A DNA stretch of 19,231 bases from the NCBI GenBank assembly GCA_017617145.1, contig JAFZWX010000042.1, positions 1-19,231 of the forward strand, read 5' to 3'. Source of the DNA: Treponema sp. (GTDB lineage: Bacteria > Spirochaetota > Spirochaetia > Treponematales > Treponemataceae). The notes under the pieces were generated by a model. The model saw only the letters and a list, made by a program, of their open reading frames with translations, had not been told where the DNA came from and ran no database searches. Made by a program: the position numbers and the translations under genes. Positions 1-7,730 of this stretch are shown one piece after another. Each line of letters starts with the position of its first letter. Within the stretch, counting starts at the first letter, position 1.

Positions 1-82
1 ATAACGATTCAGTTTTGTTTTTTATTTTGATGAGAGACCTTTTTTTGTTCTCAAAAAAAAAGACTGTTTACTTTGAAAAACA

Positions 83-128
83 GCCCTAAGTTGTATTTTT
101 TTTAGAATTAGTATTGACAACTTGGGGC
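83..128. repeat. Imperfect inverted repeat downstream of the C39-like gene
   Basis: The arms GCCCTAAGTTGT (83-94) and ACAACTTGGGGC (117-128) pair at 11 of 12 positions around a 22-nt loop; the remaining position is a possible G-U pair in a plus-strand RNA. It lies just past the stop of the minus-strand gene ending at 149, and on the minus strand the distal arm is followed by a short T run, so it may act as a weak terminator. The other possibility considered was a recombination site. Confidence 0.4.
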
Positions 129-148
129 CTTATATGTGTTAAGCGATT

Positions 149-523
149 TTATATTTTACAAACTATTGCCCAGTTTCGGAAAAATAATTTGTAACCACCG
201 TTATTCCATAAATTTATAAATTCTTCATAAGTATAATATCTATTACCTTCTGTACAATTTTCATCGATAATTGTTTTCCTTAGATTGTCAGGATTTTTTT
301 CATCTTCGGTCAAAATATTAATGACAGCCATAACGGAATAAGGTCCACAATTATTTATTGTTTGCCGATAAAAAAGATTTTTGCCCATTCTTAAAGCAAA
401 CAATTCATTTAAATTTTTATTATGAATTTTTATCGATGAAGGAATTGCTCTGCCAAACACAAGTAAAAAGATTGAAAATATTATGAGAAAAATAATTAAA
501 AATCGAAATAATTTATGTTTCAT
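149..523 (-). CDS. Membrane-anchored C39-like cysteine peptidase, probably truncated
   Basis: The ATG at 523 gives 124 residues. Residues about 6-23 form one hydrophobic segment (uncleaved signal anchor), after a short positively charged start. The motif QTINNCGPYSVMAV at about 54-67 matches the catalytic-cysteine region of papain-like C39 peptidases, with C59 as the nucleophile. That family also needs a His and an Asp/Asn further on, within roughly 100 residues. This ORF stops at residue 124, before any such His, so as read it would be inactive or is a 3'-truncated gene. A TTG start at 562 would overlap the RDD gene and has no ribosome site, so I prefer the ATG, 22 nt behind the RDD stop. 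It is probably co-transcribed with that gene. The peptidase call rests mainly on one motif. Confidence 0.55.
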   Translation of the reverse strand: MKHKLFRFLIIFLIIFSIFLLVFGRAIPSSIKIHNKNLNELFALRMGKNLFYRQTINNCGPYSVMAVINILTEDEKNPDNLRKTIIDENCTEGNRYYTYEEFINLWNNGGYKLFFRNWAIVCKI

Positions 524-545
524 AATAAAACTTTTATATATATTT

Positions 546-935
546 TTAAGAAATAGAAACAACGTCTGTTTTTGCTAATCTATCTCCGATTCTTTTATTT
601 GATGTTAAATAAACTATAAATTCTATCCAACTCAAAATCCAGGTAATGTTTCTTAAGATTCTTTTTCCTAAAGAAGCATTTTCTTTTGTTTCTGAATCTA
701 TGATTTTCAATTTCATTATTTTTTTTCCAAGACTTCCGTTTTTAAATATATCTTTAAATACAAACAAAATGAAAGCAAAAAATACACAAAGTAAAGTTCT
801 TGGTATGATAACATTTGCATTGTTATTCCCTTGAATCATTGGAAGAACAACCAAAATAAAAAATGGAATTTCATAAATTATTGCAATAATTATAAAATCA
901 ATAAAAAAAGCTCCGATTCTTTTCGAATTATTCAT
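546..935 (-). CDS. RDD family membrane protein
   Basis: A 129-residue protein starting at the ATG at 935, chosen because GGAAGG lies 6-7 nt upstream and because the RDD domain normally begins within a few residues of the start. The family signature is visible: KRIGAFFIDF with R6 and D13, then two hydrophobic spans at about 9-33 and 45-65, then SLGKKIMKLKIID, a third hydrophobic span, and the closing RIGDRLAKTDVV. RDD proteins are small polytopic membrane proteins, some implicated in ion exchange or stress tolerance; the function here cannot be told from sequence. The next gene downstream on the same strand is the C39-like ORF, 22 nt away, suggesting a two-gene unit. Confidence 0.8.
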   Translation of the reverse strand: MNNSKRIGAFFIDFIIIAIIYEIPFFILVVLPMIQGNNNANVIIPRTLLCVFFAFILFVFKDIFKNGSLGKKIMKLKIIDSETKENASLGKRILRNITWILSWIEFIVYLTSNKRIGDRLAKTDVVSIS

Positions 936-1010
936 TTTTTCCTTCCTAGCGGCGCACCGTGCCATCCGCTTTACATTATTTCTCCATATCCAGAATAAAT
1001 TTTCTAAAAT

Positions 1011-1019
1011 ATTATATCA
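1011..1019 (-). promoter_or_regulatory. Possible extended -10 promoter for the RDD gene
   Basis: On the minus strand TGATATAAT is an extended -10 (hexamer at 1011-1016). No good -35 is seen at 16-18 nt. It would give a leader of about 70 nt before the RDD start at 935. The rest of the 966-1094 gap holds no recognisable gene. Confidence 0.35.
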
Positions 1020-1094
1020 TACTTTTGTAGAATTACACTTCTTTTATACCACGCAGATGGCTAATACAGCTGCATGGGAACACCCAATTATATC

Positions 1095-1514
1095 CTATTC
1101 AAAATCATCATAATTACGGACACTCAGCTTTTTGCGGTCGGTGCGTTTTTGAGGGGATTTTCCGCCGGAGCTTTTGCCGCGTAAATCGCCGCTGGTTAAA
1201 ACTGAAATTGATTTTTCGCTGGACTGGCGGCGCTTTTTTGAATCGCTGTCCATCGGCTTAGAGGAATCTTCTTTTTTAATCAGAATATCATTTGCGCTGT
1301 TTACATGAAGAGAAAAATAAAGCTGTTTGTTTTCGGCAAGAAATTCTACGCAGGCTTCCAGATCTTTCAGACAGATTCCGGCCTTATTCTTTCCCTGGAT
1401 TTTTGCATTCTCACGAACTTTTTTTGCGAGAACAGCTTCTGTGATTAATGATTTTTCTTTCAGCTGCTCGAGTGCTGTGGCAATTTCTTTTTGTATTAAA
1501 TCTAAATCTTTCAT
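1095..1514 (-). CDS. Small basic protein of unknown function
   Basis: I do not recognise this gene. The ATG at 1514 gives 139 residues; an ATG four codons upstream lies inside the apparent -10 box and is rejected. Residues 1-80 look folded and largely helical, with a short strand region near the end (QLYFSLHVNS, then DILIKK), a layout compatible with a winged-helix-like domain. The last 55 or so residues are rich in Ser, Lys and Arg and likely disordered, typical of nucleic-acid-contacting tails. It is transcribed divergently from the ferredoxin operon. An extended -10 (TGCTATAAT, hexamer 1525-1530) sits only 10 nt before the start codon, so the mRNA would be almost leaderless. No Shine-Dalgarno site is seen. 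Confidence 0.6.
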   Translation of the reverse strand: MKDLDLIQKEIATALEQLKEKSLITEAVLAKKVRENAKIQGKNKAGICLKDLEACVEFLAENKQLYFSLHVNSANDILIKKEDSSKPMDSDSKKRRQSSEKSISVLTSGDLRGKSSGGKSPQKRTDRKKLSVRNYDDFE

Positions 1515-1566
1515 AATCGGAATCATTATAGCATACTTTTCGATTCTTCAAAAATCAGTTTTTTTC

Positions 1567-1595
1567 TTGACAAGTTTACTTGGCAGTGCTATAAA
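1567..1595 (+). promoter_or_regulatory. Strong sigma70-type promoter of the ferredoxin-XRE operon
   Basis: TTGACA (1567-1572), a 17-nt spacer and TATAAA (1590-1595) with an extended TGC. Spacing and -35 are consensus. Transcription should start near 1602. Confidence 0.85.
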
Positions 1596-1621
1596 AGAGG
1601 TATTGCAAAGTATACTTGGCA
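1571..1621 (+). promoter_or_regulatory. Twin palindromic operators around the promoter
   Basis: Two copies of a 15-bp unit, CAAGTTTACTTGGCA (1571-1585) and AAAGTATACTTGGCA (1607-1621), match at 13 of 15 positions and are 36 bp apart. Each has a palindromic core: CAAGT-TT-ACTTG in the first and the perfect AAGTATACTT in the second. The first overlaps the -35/spacer and the second the start of transcription, the layout expected of a repressor. The XRE protein encoded at the end of the operon is the obvious candidate binder (inference). Confidence 0.65.
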
Positions 1622-1641
1622 AACAAAATCTGAGGTGATTT

Positions 1642-2370
1642 ATGAAATTACAAACCTTTCGCCAATTTCTGATTACATTTTCCATGCTGCTTTTCCCGAT
1701 TACGATTTACTACTTTTCGCCATACCTGATAATCATGGGCGCATTGCAGCATATCATAAACGGAAGCTTTATTGTTTTTACCCTTATGTTTATTCTAGGA
1801 ATGTTCTTTGGCCGGTTATGGTGCGGCTTCTTGTGCCCTACTGGCGGAATGAGTGAATGCTTTGAACGCTTTTCTCCAAAAAATCCAAAACAGGGCTGGC
1901 GAAATTATCTGAAATATGGAATCTGGGTGTTCTGGCTTTCCGGTGTGATAATCTGTCATGTGCTTGGAAAAGGTGACTACACGATTCAGCCGTTTTTTAT
2001 GACTGACCACGGCATTTCAATCTCAAACATTTACAGTTACGTCATTTACTATGGAATTGTGATTTTGTTTTTGATTCCGGCAATTATTCACGGAAAACGG
2101 GCTAACTGCCACTACATCTGCTGGATGGCTCCTTTTATGATTATGGGTTACAAAGTAGGACGTCTGCTTCACCTGCCGCAACTGAAAATCAAAACGAAAA
2201 AAGAAAACTGCGTTGGCTGTGGGGCATGCAATAAGATTTGCCCGATGAGTCTTGATGTAAAGAATCTGATTTCGAATAACGAAATCCGCTCTGCAGAATG
2301 TATTCTCTGTGGGGAGTGCATCTCGACTTGTCCTAAAAAAGTTTTGAATTATAAGATTACAAATAAATAA
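1642..2370 (+). CDS. NapH/YccM-like membrane protein with two [4Fe-4S] ferredoxin clusters
   Basis: 242 residues, preceded by GAGGTGA. The N-terminal half has about four membrane spans (roughly 8-30, 38-57, 88-108, 128-147). After span two comes WCGFLCP (60-66), and further on NCHYICW, the paired cysteine motifs typical of NapH, NosR and YccM-type membrane electron-transfer proteins. The C-terminus carries two classical [4Fe-4S] motifs: C190, C193, C196, C200 and C220, C223, C226, C230, each followed by Pro. It probably moves electrons between the membrane and a cytoplasmic partner. No nap, nos or rnf gene is nearby, so the partner is unknown. It is the first gene of an operon with a small membrane protein and an XRE regulator. 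Confidence 0.85.
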   Translation: MKLQTFRQFLITFSMLLFPITIYYFSPYLIIMGALQHIINGSFIVFTLMFILGMFFGRLWCGFLCPTGGMSECFERFSPKNPKQGWRNYLKYGIWVFWLSGVIICHVLGKGDYTIQPFFMTDHGISISNIYSYVIYYGIVILFLIPAIIHGKRANCHYICWMAPFMIMGYKVGRLLHLPQLKIKTKKENCVGCGACNKICPMSLDVKNLISNNEIRSAECILCGECISTCPKKVLNYKITNK

Positions 2371-2383
2371 GGAGAAATGAAAA

Positions 2384-2728
2384 ATGACAAAAGAAGAAAT
2401 CCTGGCACAAAGCAGAAAAGAAAACAACGATAAAGATGTATTTGATTTGGAAGTTCAGAAAACAGCTGCGAGAGCTGCCTTTTTTTCATCATTCGGATTA
2501 TGTGTTTTCATTTCAATCATCAGCTGGATATTTACAAAGCGTGTTAGCGTTCAGTGCTGGATGATTTTCTTTGGAATGCTCACAGTTGCTTTTGCTATAA
2601 AATTTTTTAAGATGAAGAAACTGCACGAGCTTTTTGTTGCGCTTGGCTATCTTGTGATTTTTATTTTGCTTACAGTAGTATTCATTCTGCAACTTACCGG
2701 ACGCCTTGCCACAGGAGCTGCAGCATGA
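2384..2728 (+). CDS. DUF6442-like small membrane protein
   Basis: 114 residues, starting 13 nt after the ferredoxin stop with GGAG upstream. The N-terminal 30 residues are charged and open with MTKEEILAQSRKEN, which I recall as the hallmark of the DUF6442 family. Three hydrophobic spans follow at about 31-50, 56-72 and 83-104. Members are commonly encoded directly beside a short XRE regulator, as here: its TGA overlaps the regulator's ATG (ATGA, 2725-2728), so the two are translationally coupled. The biochemical role is unknown. Being between a redox protein and the regulator suggests a membrane-linked sensing or accessory role, which is inference. Confidence 0.75.
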   Translation: MTKEEILAQSRKENNDKDVFDLEVQKTAARAAFFSSFGLCVFISIISWIFTKRVSVQCWMIFFGMLTVAFAIKFFKMKKLHELFVALGYLVIFILLTVVFILQLTGRLATGAAA

Positions 2729-2931
2729 ACGATACATTAGTCCTAAAAAATCACCTCAAAGAAATCAGGACAGAAAAAAATCTTTCACAAAATGCACTTG
2801 CCGAAATGGTCGGCGTTTCCCGCAATACAATCAGCTCAATAGAAACCGGCCAGTTCTGCCCTACCGCAAAGCTCGCCCTGATTTTATGCGTCGCCCTTGA
2901 TAAAAAATTTGAAGAAGTCTTTTTCTTTTAA
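2725..2931 (+). CDS. XRE-family HTH transcriptional regulator
   Basis: A 68-residue protein that is almost entirely one Cro/C1-type helix-turn-helix: LRTEKNLSQNALAEMVGV-type helices 1-2, then SRNTISSIETGQFCPTAKLAL as recognition and supporting helices, ending in EEVFFF. Such short XRE proteins (about 65-70 residues) bind DNA as dimers and often repress their own operon. It is the last gene of the ferredoxin operon and overlaps the preceding gene by 4 nt. The twin palindromes around the operon promoter are its most likely target (inference). An AT-rich hairpin overlaps its stop codon (2920-2937), and a minus-strand gene ends 19 nt further on. Confidence 0.9.
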   Translation: MNDTLVLKNHLKEIRTEKNLSQNALAEMVGVSRNTISSIETGQFCPTAKLALILCVALDKKFEEVFFF

Positions 2932-2949
2932 GAAAAATAATTATCGTGT

Positions 2950-3372
2950 TTACCACACAGCTTTTTCGCCGGTTACTTTTTCGCCGAGCCAACTTGCGTT
3001 GTATTCAACAAAGCATTTTGTGTATGGAATATCCTTGTATTTTTCTGTACCACGCAGAATTGGAAAAACAACACTTCCCCAGCCAACAGAAATAATTCCA
3101 ACCAGTGCATACAAAGGACCAAGCACCAGCGACTGAATTGTGTGACCGTATTCATGAACTCTTGCACCGTTCTGATATTCGCCTTCATCCCTCGGAACAA
3201 AAATAAAAAGCCCAAGACTCAAACCTGCATAAGGATTATTCCAGCGGGTTTCGATTGCGCCTTTATAGATTCTATGCGGCTTAGTAATATGAATTATAAA
3301 GAATAGCAATCCGATGAGTGTCTGTCCTAAACCCCATGTGCATTGAATTAAAATGTATAAAAATCGTTTCAT
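2950..3372 (-). CDS. Small membrane protein with HEYGH motif
   Basis: 140 residues. An N-terminal membrane span (about 5-28) is followed by a stretch ending in LGLFIFVPRDEG, then VHEYGHTIQS (HEYGH at 73-77), a second hydrophobic span (about 82-105) and FVEYNASWLG with E123. HExxH plus a later Glu in an N-E-x-A-type helix is the zinc-site pattern of gluzincin-like peptidases, and a family of short anaerobe proteins shares the HEYGHTxQS...GPLY core; I recall that family but not an assigned function. The ATG at 3372 lies 3 nt after the upstream gene's stop, and its AGGAA ribosome site lies inside that gene, so the two are coupled. Proteolytic activity is not established. Confidence 0.6.
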   Translation of the reverse strand: MKRFLYILIQCTWGLGQTLIGLLFFIIHITKPHRIYKGAIETRWNNPYAGLSLGLFIFVPRDEGEYQNGARVHEYGHTIQSLVLGPLYALVGIISVGWGSVVFPILRGTEKYKDIPYTKCFVEYNASWLGEKVTGEKAVW

Positions 3373-3375
3373 AAT

Positions 3376-4248
3376 TTATTCCTGTGCCATGTATGCATAA
3401 AGTGTTATCCACTTATTTTCTTCGCCGACATTTCCGGCTTTAAAGGCCTGAACGCTTTTGGAATCGGTAAGAAGGTAGCGGCCGTTTTCAAGCTTATGCC
3501 TGCTCAAAACCTTGTAGCCTTCCTGCATTGCCTGAGATTTCGGGTCACAGCCAAGAGCTCGCAGGGCATAAACAATATTCTGCGCTCCAATCTTAATCGG
3601 GTCAGAAGGATAGAAGGTTCCTAGCATTACGTCAAAAACCGGAGTTTTCATATCATCGGTGCGGTAGAAAATATTGCGCTTTGTAAAATAATGAACGAGC
3701 GCTTCTTCGCACGGCATGATGCGCCCCTGAAGATGAAGTTCCGCAACAAGCAGAAGAAACTCAACCGTATATTTGATACAGCTTTTATGAGACTTATTAG
3801 GATCGTTGATTTTTTTATTTGTACTGACACATTGCCAGCCGCCGTCAGCTTGAATAAGAGCCAGAAGCTTTTCGATTTCGTTTTTAACAACAGGCTCCTC
3901 GTAATAACCAAGCTTTACAAGATTTCTAAGCAGCAAAGGTTCACCGCAGAGCATTTTAAAATCCGTTGCTTCAATCAGACCAAAAACTTCATCGTCAATA
4001 TCTTTTCCAATATCGGAACGAGTAAGTCCCCATTCAGCAAAAGCAAAAAGTGCATCATACTTATCCCAGTTTTTTGGCTTACGAAGTTTGTTCAACCCGC
4101 GTTCGTAGGTTTTGCTCGCCAGAAGCTGCTTTTTACATTCAACAACACGCTCATCAGCTTCCGCAAGTTTCAGGGCTTCCTTTAATGTTCTGAGTTTTAC
4201 TTCCGGGTTTGCGTCTTCCAGTAACCAGTTCAAAATTGATTCTTCCAT
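3376..4248 (-). CDS. Alpha/alpha-toroid (prenyltransferase/squalene-cyclase-like) repeat protein
   Basis: 290 residues, with AGGAGG in good position upstream of the ATG at 4248. The protein is helical throughout. It opens with ILNWLLEDANPEVKLRTL (5-22), recalled from uncharacterised proteins annotated as prenyltransferase-like, and has ALIQADGGWQC (130-140) and ENGRYLL plus KWITLYAYMA near the end. These DGGW and G-x-W/Y repeats punctuate alpha/alpha toroids such as squalene-hopene cyclase and prenyltransferase beta subunits. The DxDD catalytic motif of cyclases is absent, so I would not assign enzyme activity. It is co-transcribed with the HEYGH membrane protein. Confidence 0.65.
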   Translation of the reverse strand: MEESILNWLLEDANPEVKLRTLKEALKLAEADERVVECKKQLLASKTYERGLNKLRKPKNWDKYDALFAFAEWGLTRSDIGKDIDDEVFGLIEATDFKMLCGEPLLLRNLVKLGYYEEPVVKNEIEKLLALIQADGGWQCVSTNKKINDPNKSHKSCIKYTVEFLLLVAELHLQGRIMPCEEALVHYFTKRNIFYRTDDMKTPVFDVMLGTFYPSDPIKIGAQNIVYALRALGCDPKSQAMQEGYKVLSRHKLENGRYLLTDSKSVQAFKAGNVGEENKWITLYAYMAQE

Positions 4249-4337
4249 TTTTTGCCTCCTGATAAAGATTGCCTAATATGCAGTTCACAATTGCAGATTT
4301 CAATGATAGTATAACGGCAAACCTTGTTTTTTACCTG

Positions 4338-5609
4338 TCATTTTTTGCTGAGTTTTGTCAGTTTTATTATTTCCTTCTTATGCATTAAATGAATTCCAAT
4401 ATGCCCGATTCCTAAAATTACTGCCGCTATAATCACATAAAGATTCATCGAATAAATACCAAGCAGAAAAACGGCAATAACAGGAAGACTCGCACCGGCT
4501 ACAGGGAATCCTGCAAACGAAGAATAGAAATCTTCCATAGTTCTTTCACTTTTGAAATATTTTATCCAGTAACCCTCGTATAAAATCATCATGCTAAAGG
4601 CTGTAATCCATATAATGATATTCCATTCAAAATAAAGCCCTTCTGCAAGAATTTTCACATGAGGATTTATTGAAGGAAAAATCAAAAGAAGACAGGATAC
4701 TGCAACTTCACCAATACGCTCAAATATAAGTAAAATTTTATTTTCCCTGCTTGCGTATTTTTCATAATCCTTCGGCTTGCCCTTTACACCCCAGATAATG
4801 TTCGGCATAAAAAGCATCAGAAGAAAAATCAACCCCGTAAGCGAAAAACCGAATTTATATGGCTCAACTTTTCCGAATGCAATTGAACTGCATTTTACGC
4901 TGCTGAAAATATCCCCATAATGCGCCTTGAGCCGCCCCGCCATCAAATCCGGATTATTAAGGCTTGTATGATAACTTCCGTAGATTCCCATGATTTTTCC
5001 ACCCACTGAATCATACGTCTTTATAAAATTTTCCACCATGTATTTTTCTCTGACCGGGGATATTCCGGAACGGTCTTTTCTTATAGAATAAAATTCTTCG
5101 CCCTGCCTTATACATTCAACCGCTTTATCAAACTGCTCGGAGTCTGTAAAACCTTGTGCTTTAAGATAATCAAGATATCTCTGACCCGTTATTGAATACT
5201 GGTGACCAACATCAGTTCCATAAAAAATTGTCTCAGGGCAGGTCTCTTTAATCTGATGAAAAAAATCATAGTAATATTGATTGCCCGAAAGCGTTCCTTT
5301 TATATCTTCAAAAAACTGATCTATTATCAAATCATCATTTTCTTTCATCCAGAGGTTTAGTAATTCTGCACTGTAATATGGAAGTTCAACAAAAAGATTG
5401 CGCCAGCCATCATCATAACATTCCTTCCATTTTCTAAACTCGATATCATAATACGGCTTATAACCATGCGCTTCACCATAAAGATAGATCTTTGTATCAT
5501 CGCTCGGATAAACATCATCCGGACGGTCCAAAGCCGAAAGAATTACACTTACAATAACTGCTATTGCTGATAAACTGAATGCAATTGTTGTTTTAATTTT
5601 TTGCTTCAT
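4338..5609 (-). CDS. EreA/ChaN-like extracytoplasmic domain fused to a multi-pass membrane domain
   Basis: 423 residues; GCAGGA precedes the ATG. Residues 8-27 are a hydrophobic signal anchor. Residues about 38-245 resemble the erythromycin-esterase/ChaN/TIKI superfamily: IYLYGEAHGY (E46, H48), FVELP (73-77), GTDVG (131-135) and GIYGSYHTS (208-216) match the E-x-H, E, D and H positions of that fold. Residues about 253-423 hold five or six hydrophobic spans with FGFSLTGLIFLLMLF, FERIGEV, ILYEGYWIKYF and LGIGHIGIHLMHKKE, a block I recall as a stand-alone membrane protein in other anaerobes. The esterase-like half should face outside, the charged tail inside. The substrate is unknown. It is divergent from the YczE-like gene. 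Confidence 0.6.
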   Translation of the reverse strand: MKQKIKTTIAFSLSAIAVIVSVILSALDRPDDVYPSDDTKIYLYGEAHGYKPYYDIEFRKWKECYDDGWRNLFVELPYYSAELLNLWMKENDDLIIDQFFEDIKGTLSGNQYYYDFFHQIKETCPETIFYGTDVGHQYSITGQRYLDYLKAQGFTDSEQFDKAVECIRQGEEFYSIRKDRSGISPVREKYMVENFIKTYDSVGGKIMGIYGSYHTSLNNPDLMAGRLKAHYGDIFSSVKCSSIAFGKVEPYKFGFSLTGLIFLLMLFMPNIIWGVKGKPKDYEKYASRENKILLIFERIGEVAVSCLLLIFPSINPHVKILAEGLYFEWNIIIWITAFSMMILYEGYWIKYFKSERTMEDFYSSFAGFPVAGASLPVIAVFLLGIYSMNLYVIIAAVILGIGHIGIHLMHKKEIIKLTKLSKK

Positions 5610-5623
5610 TTTTCCTGCCTTAA

Positions 5624-5653
5624 ATTATATCTACATAATATCATTGACATCAA
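5624..5653 (-). promoter_or_regulatory. Promoter of the EreA-like membrane gene
   Basis: On the minus strand, TTGATG (5648-5653), an 18-nt spacer and a perfect TATAAT (5624-5629). Transcription would begin about 8 nt before the start codon region at 5609, giving a very short leader. Confidence 0.55.
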
Positions 5654-5672
5654 ATTAATTCAAAACTAAACT
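5644..5672 (+). promoter_or_regulatory. Promoter of the YczE-DUF763 operon
   Basis: Consensus TTGACA (5644-5649), a 17-nt spacer and TAAACT (5667-5672), about 30 nt before the start at 5702. It overlaps the -35 of the divergent promoter, so the two may compete. Confidence 0.7.
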
Positions 5673-5701
5673 AAAAAAAATACAACATCAATGAGGGGAA
5701 A

Positions 5702-6355
5702 ATGACAAAACGGGCAGAAATTATTGTTGGATGGATTAAAATTATCGGCGGGCTGATTGTCTTTGCTCTTGGTGTTCATCTTACTATTTTTGCAAACATT
5801 GGTCTTGCACCGTGGGATTGTCTTGGAATGGGGATTTCATATCATACCCCTCTGAACTACGGAATGGCAATGACGGTAATGGCCCTTGTAATTCTTTTAA
5901 TTGACGTGCTCTTAAAGGAAAAAATCGGATACGGAACTATCATCGATGCTCTCATCACAGGAAATCTTGTGCAGATGTACAACAACCTCAATCCTTTTCC
6001 AGAAAACACAAATCTTTGGATGGGAATTGCCCTTATGCTCAGCGGATTTGTTTTTATGGCACTAGGGATGGCAATTTACATGAGCAGTGAACAATGCTGT
6101 GGTCCTCGTGATGCACTTCTTGTTGGACTTGGACGAAGGATGCCGAAAATTCCGATCGGCTTTGTCGAAATCATTCTATGGGCTACAGTCCTTCTTATCG
6201 GATGGCTTTTGGGAGGACCCGTAGGAATCGGAACTCTCATCAGTACCTTCGGAGCAGGACTTGTGATGCAGCTTGTTTATACAATCATCCGTTTTGAACC
6301 AAGAAACCTTCAACATAAAAGTGTAATTGAAACAACAAAGATTCTAAAAGGATAA
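5702..6355 (+). CDS. YczE/YitT-like integral membrane protein
   Basis: 217 residues, with GAGGGG 5 nt before the ATG. Five hydrophobic spans are visible (about 10-30, 50-68, 78-96, 105-128, 155-195 with a break). Signature pieces of the YczE/YyaS/YitT family (COG2364) are GVHLTIFANIGLAPWDCLGMGIS, broken by PWD near residue 38, then GYGTIIDALITG, and SSEQCCGPRDALLVGL around 127-142. These are polytopic proteins of unknown transport function. The next gene starts 9 nt after its stop, so the two form an operon. Confidence 0.85.
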   Translation: MTKRAEIIVGWIKIIGGLIVFALGVHLTIFANIGLAPWDCLGMGISYHTPLNYGMAMTVMALVILLIDVLLKEKIGYGTIIDALITGNLVQMYNNLNPFPENTNLWMGIALMLSGFVFMALGMAIYMSSEQCCGPRDALLVGLGRRMPKIPIGFVEIILWATVLLIGWLLGGPVGIGTLISTFGAGLVMQLVYTIIRFEPRNLQHKSVIETTKILKG

Positions 6356-6364
6356 AAATAATTT

Positions 6365-7678
6365 ATGCCAAGAAACAGCGGACATGCAGATTTACCTCTC
6401 CATACAGGAACAGTTCCACGCTGGCTCGCCAACCGCATGATGGTTCTCGGAACTCTAATTTCAGAATCCATTGTAGAAAATTTTGGAACAGATGAGCTTC
6501 TTGTCCGTCTTAGTGATCCGCTCTGGTTTCAGTCCTTCGGTGCTGTAATGGGAATGGACTGGCATAGTTCCGGAATAACAACGAGTGTAATGTATGCGCT
6601 TAAACGTGGTTTGAATCCTCGTGTAAAAGAGCTTGGAATTTATGTTTGCGGTGGACGCGGAAAGTATTCAAGGCAGACACCCGATGAACTTTTAGAAATT
6701 GCCGGCCGCACAGGACTTAACGGTGATGAACTTGTTCGTAACAGTAAGCTTGTTGCAAAGGTCGATAACAATGCCGTTCAGGATGGATTCCAGCTTTACC
6801 AGCATAATTTTATAATTACGAAGGATGGAAGCTGGACTGTTGTTCAACAGGGAATGAATGTGCAGGAAAAAAAAGCCCGACGCTATCACTGGTGTTCAAC
6901 AAACTTACGTTCATTTGTCGAAGAACCTCACAGCGGCGTTGTCGGTGAAAACCAAGGCAAGATTTTAAACCTTACAGACTCCAATGCCCGTACCGCCCGC
7001 GATTCAATTCTTGAAATGAGTCTTGAAGAACCAGAGCGGATAATCAAAGAAATTACACAAATCAATAAACCTGCCAGCCAGATGATTTTTATGCAGGGAG
7101 GAGAAAGCAATCCTCTGAAATCGGCTCCAGTGCAGGGCGAATTATTTTCTGAGCTCTCTGAAAGCTCTGTTAAAGAAACATCCATCGCAGCACCTTCCAC
7201 CACCGCACGCTCAATAATTCTTCCCGCCCACCACGACGTGCAGGCACAGGATGTAGACCTCAAACGACTTGGCGGCGTTCTTGCAACTGCATACCAGAAT
7301 CAACCGGGAAGCTTTGATGAACTCTTATTAACTCCAGGACTTGGTCCCCGCACACTTCAGTCCCTCACACTTGTTAGCGAAGTTATTTACGGAACACCCG
7401 CGCGCTTTACTGATCCTGCCCGCTTCAGTTTTGCACACGGTGGAAAAGACGGACATCCTTTCCCGGTTCCATTGAAAATCTACGATGAATCAATCCGTAT
7501 TCTTCATGACAGCATAGAAAAATCAAAGCTCGGTTACAAAGATAAATCAGACTGCATCCGGCGTCTTCACACAGTTGCCATGAACGTTGAACAGAACTGT
7601 GCCCCGGAAGTTGATTTTGATGCAGCAATAAAATTTGAAAGAGAACATTCAAAAGAGTGGGACGGGAAAACTGTTTAA
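6365..7678 (+). CDS. DUF763 domain protein
   Basis: 437 residues, the full length expected of DUF763 proteins. It begins MPRNSGHADLPLHTG and continues with WHSSGITTSVMYALKRGLNP, GIYVCGGRGKYSRQTP and DNNAVQDGFQLYQHNF, all strong family motifs. Around 225-235 comes LEEPERII, then a less conserved linker (about 240-290). The C-terminal part has LLLTPGLGPRTLQSL (about 320-334), a helix-hairpin-helix-like element that may contact DNA, followed by ARFSFAHGGKDGHPFPV. The family is common in archaea and scattered in bacteria; its role is unknown, though the HhH element suggests nucleic-acid work. The ribosome site AAGGAT overlaps the upstream stop codon. Confidence 0.85.
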   Translation: MPRNSGHADLPLHTGTVPRWLANRMMVLGTLISESIVENFGTDELLVRLSDPLWFQSFGAVMGMDWHSSGITTSVMYALKRGLNPRVKELGIYVCGGRGKYSRQTPDELLEIAGRTGLNGDELVRNSKLVAKVDNNAVQDGFQLYQHNFIITKDGSWTVVQQGMNVQEKKARRYHWCSTNLRSFVEEPHSGVVGENQGKILNLTDSNARTARDSILEMSLEEPERIIKEITQINKPASQMIFMQGGESNPLKSAPVQGELFSELSESSVKETSIAAPSTTARSIILPAHHDVQAQDVDLKRLGGVLATAYQNQPGSFDELLLTPGLGPRTLQSLTLVSEVIYGTPARFTDPARFSFAHGGKDGHPFPVPLKIYDESIRILHDSIEKSKLGYKDKSDCIRRLHTVAMNVEQNCAPEVDFDAAIKFEREHSKEWDGKTV

Positions 7679-7730
7679 TTATCGAAAATATCAGTTTGAT
7701 TTTTATAACCGCCCGACAGTTGCGCTTTTA

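Noticed and set aside
27..53. Second hairpin (GAGACC with GTTCTC) near the window start
   Set aside because: The stem is only 5 of 6 pairs with a homopolymer loop and no T run in the right place.
61..148. Possible integron attC site around the inverted repeat, with GTTAAGC at 138-144 resembling an R' box
   Set aside because: No matching RYYYAAC box is found at the other end of the repeat, the flanking genes are not cassette-like, and no second copy occurs in the window.
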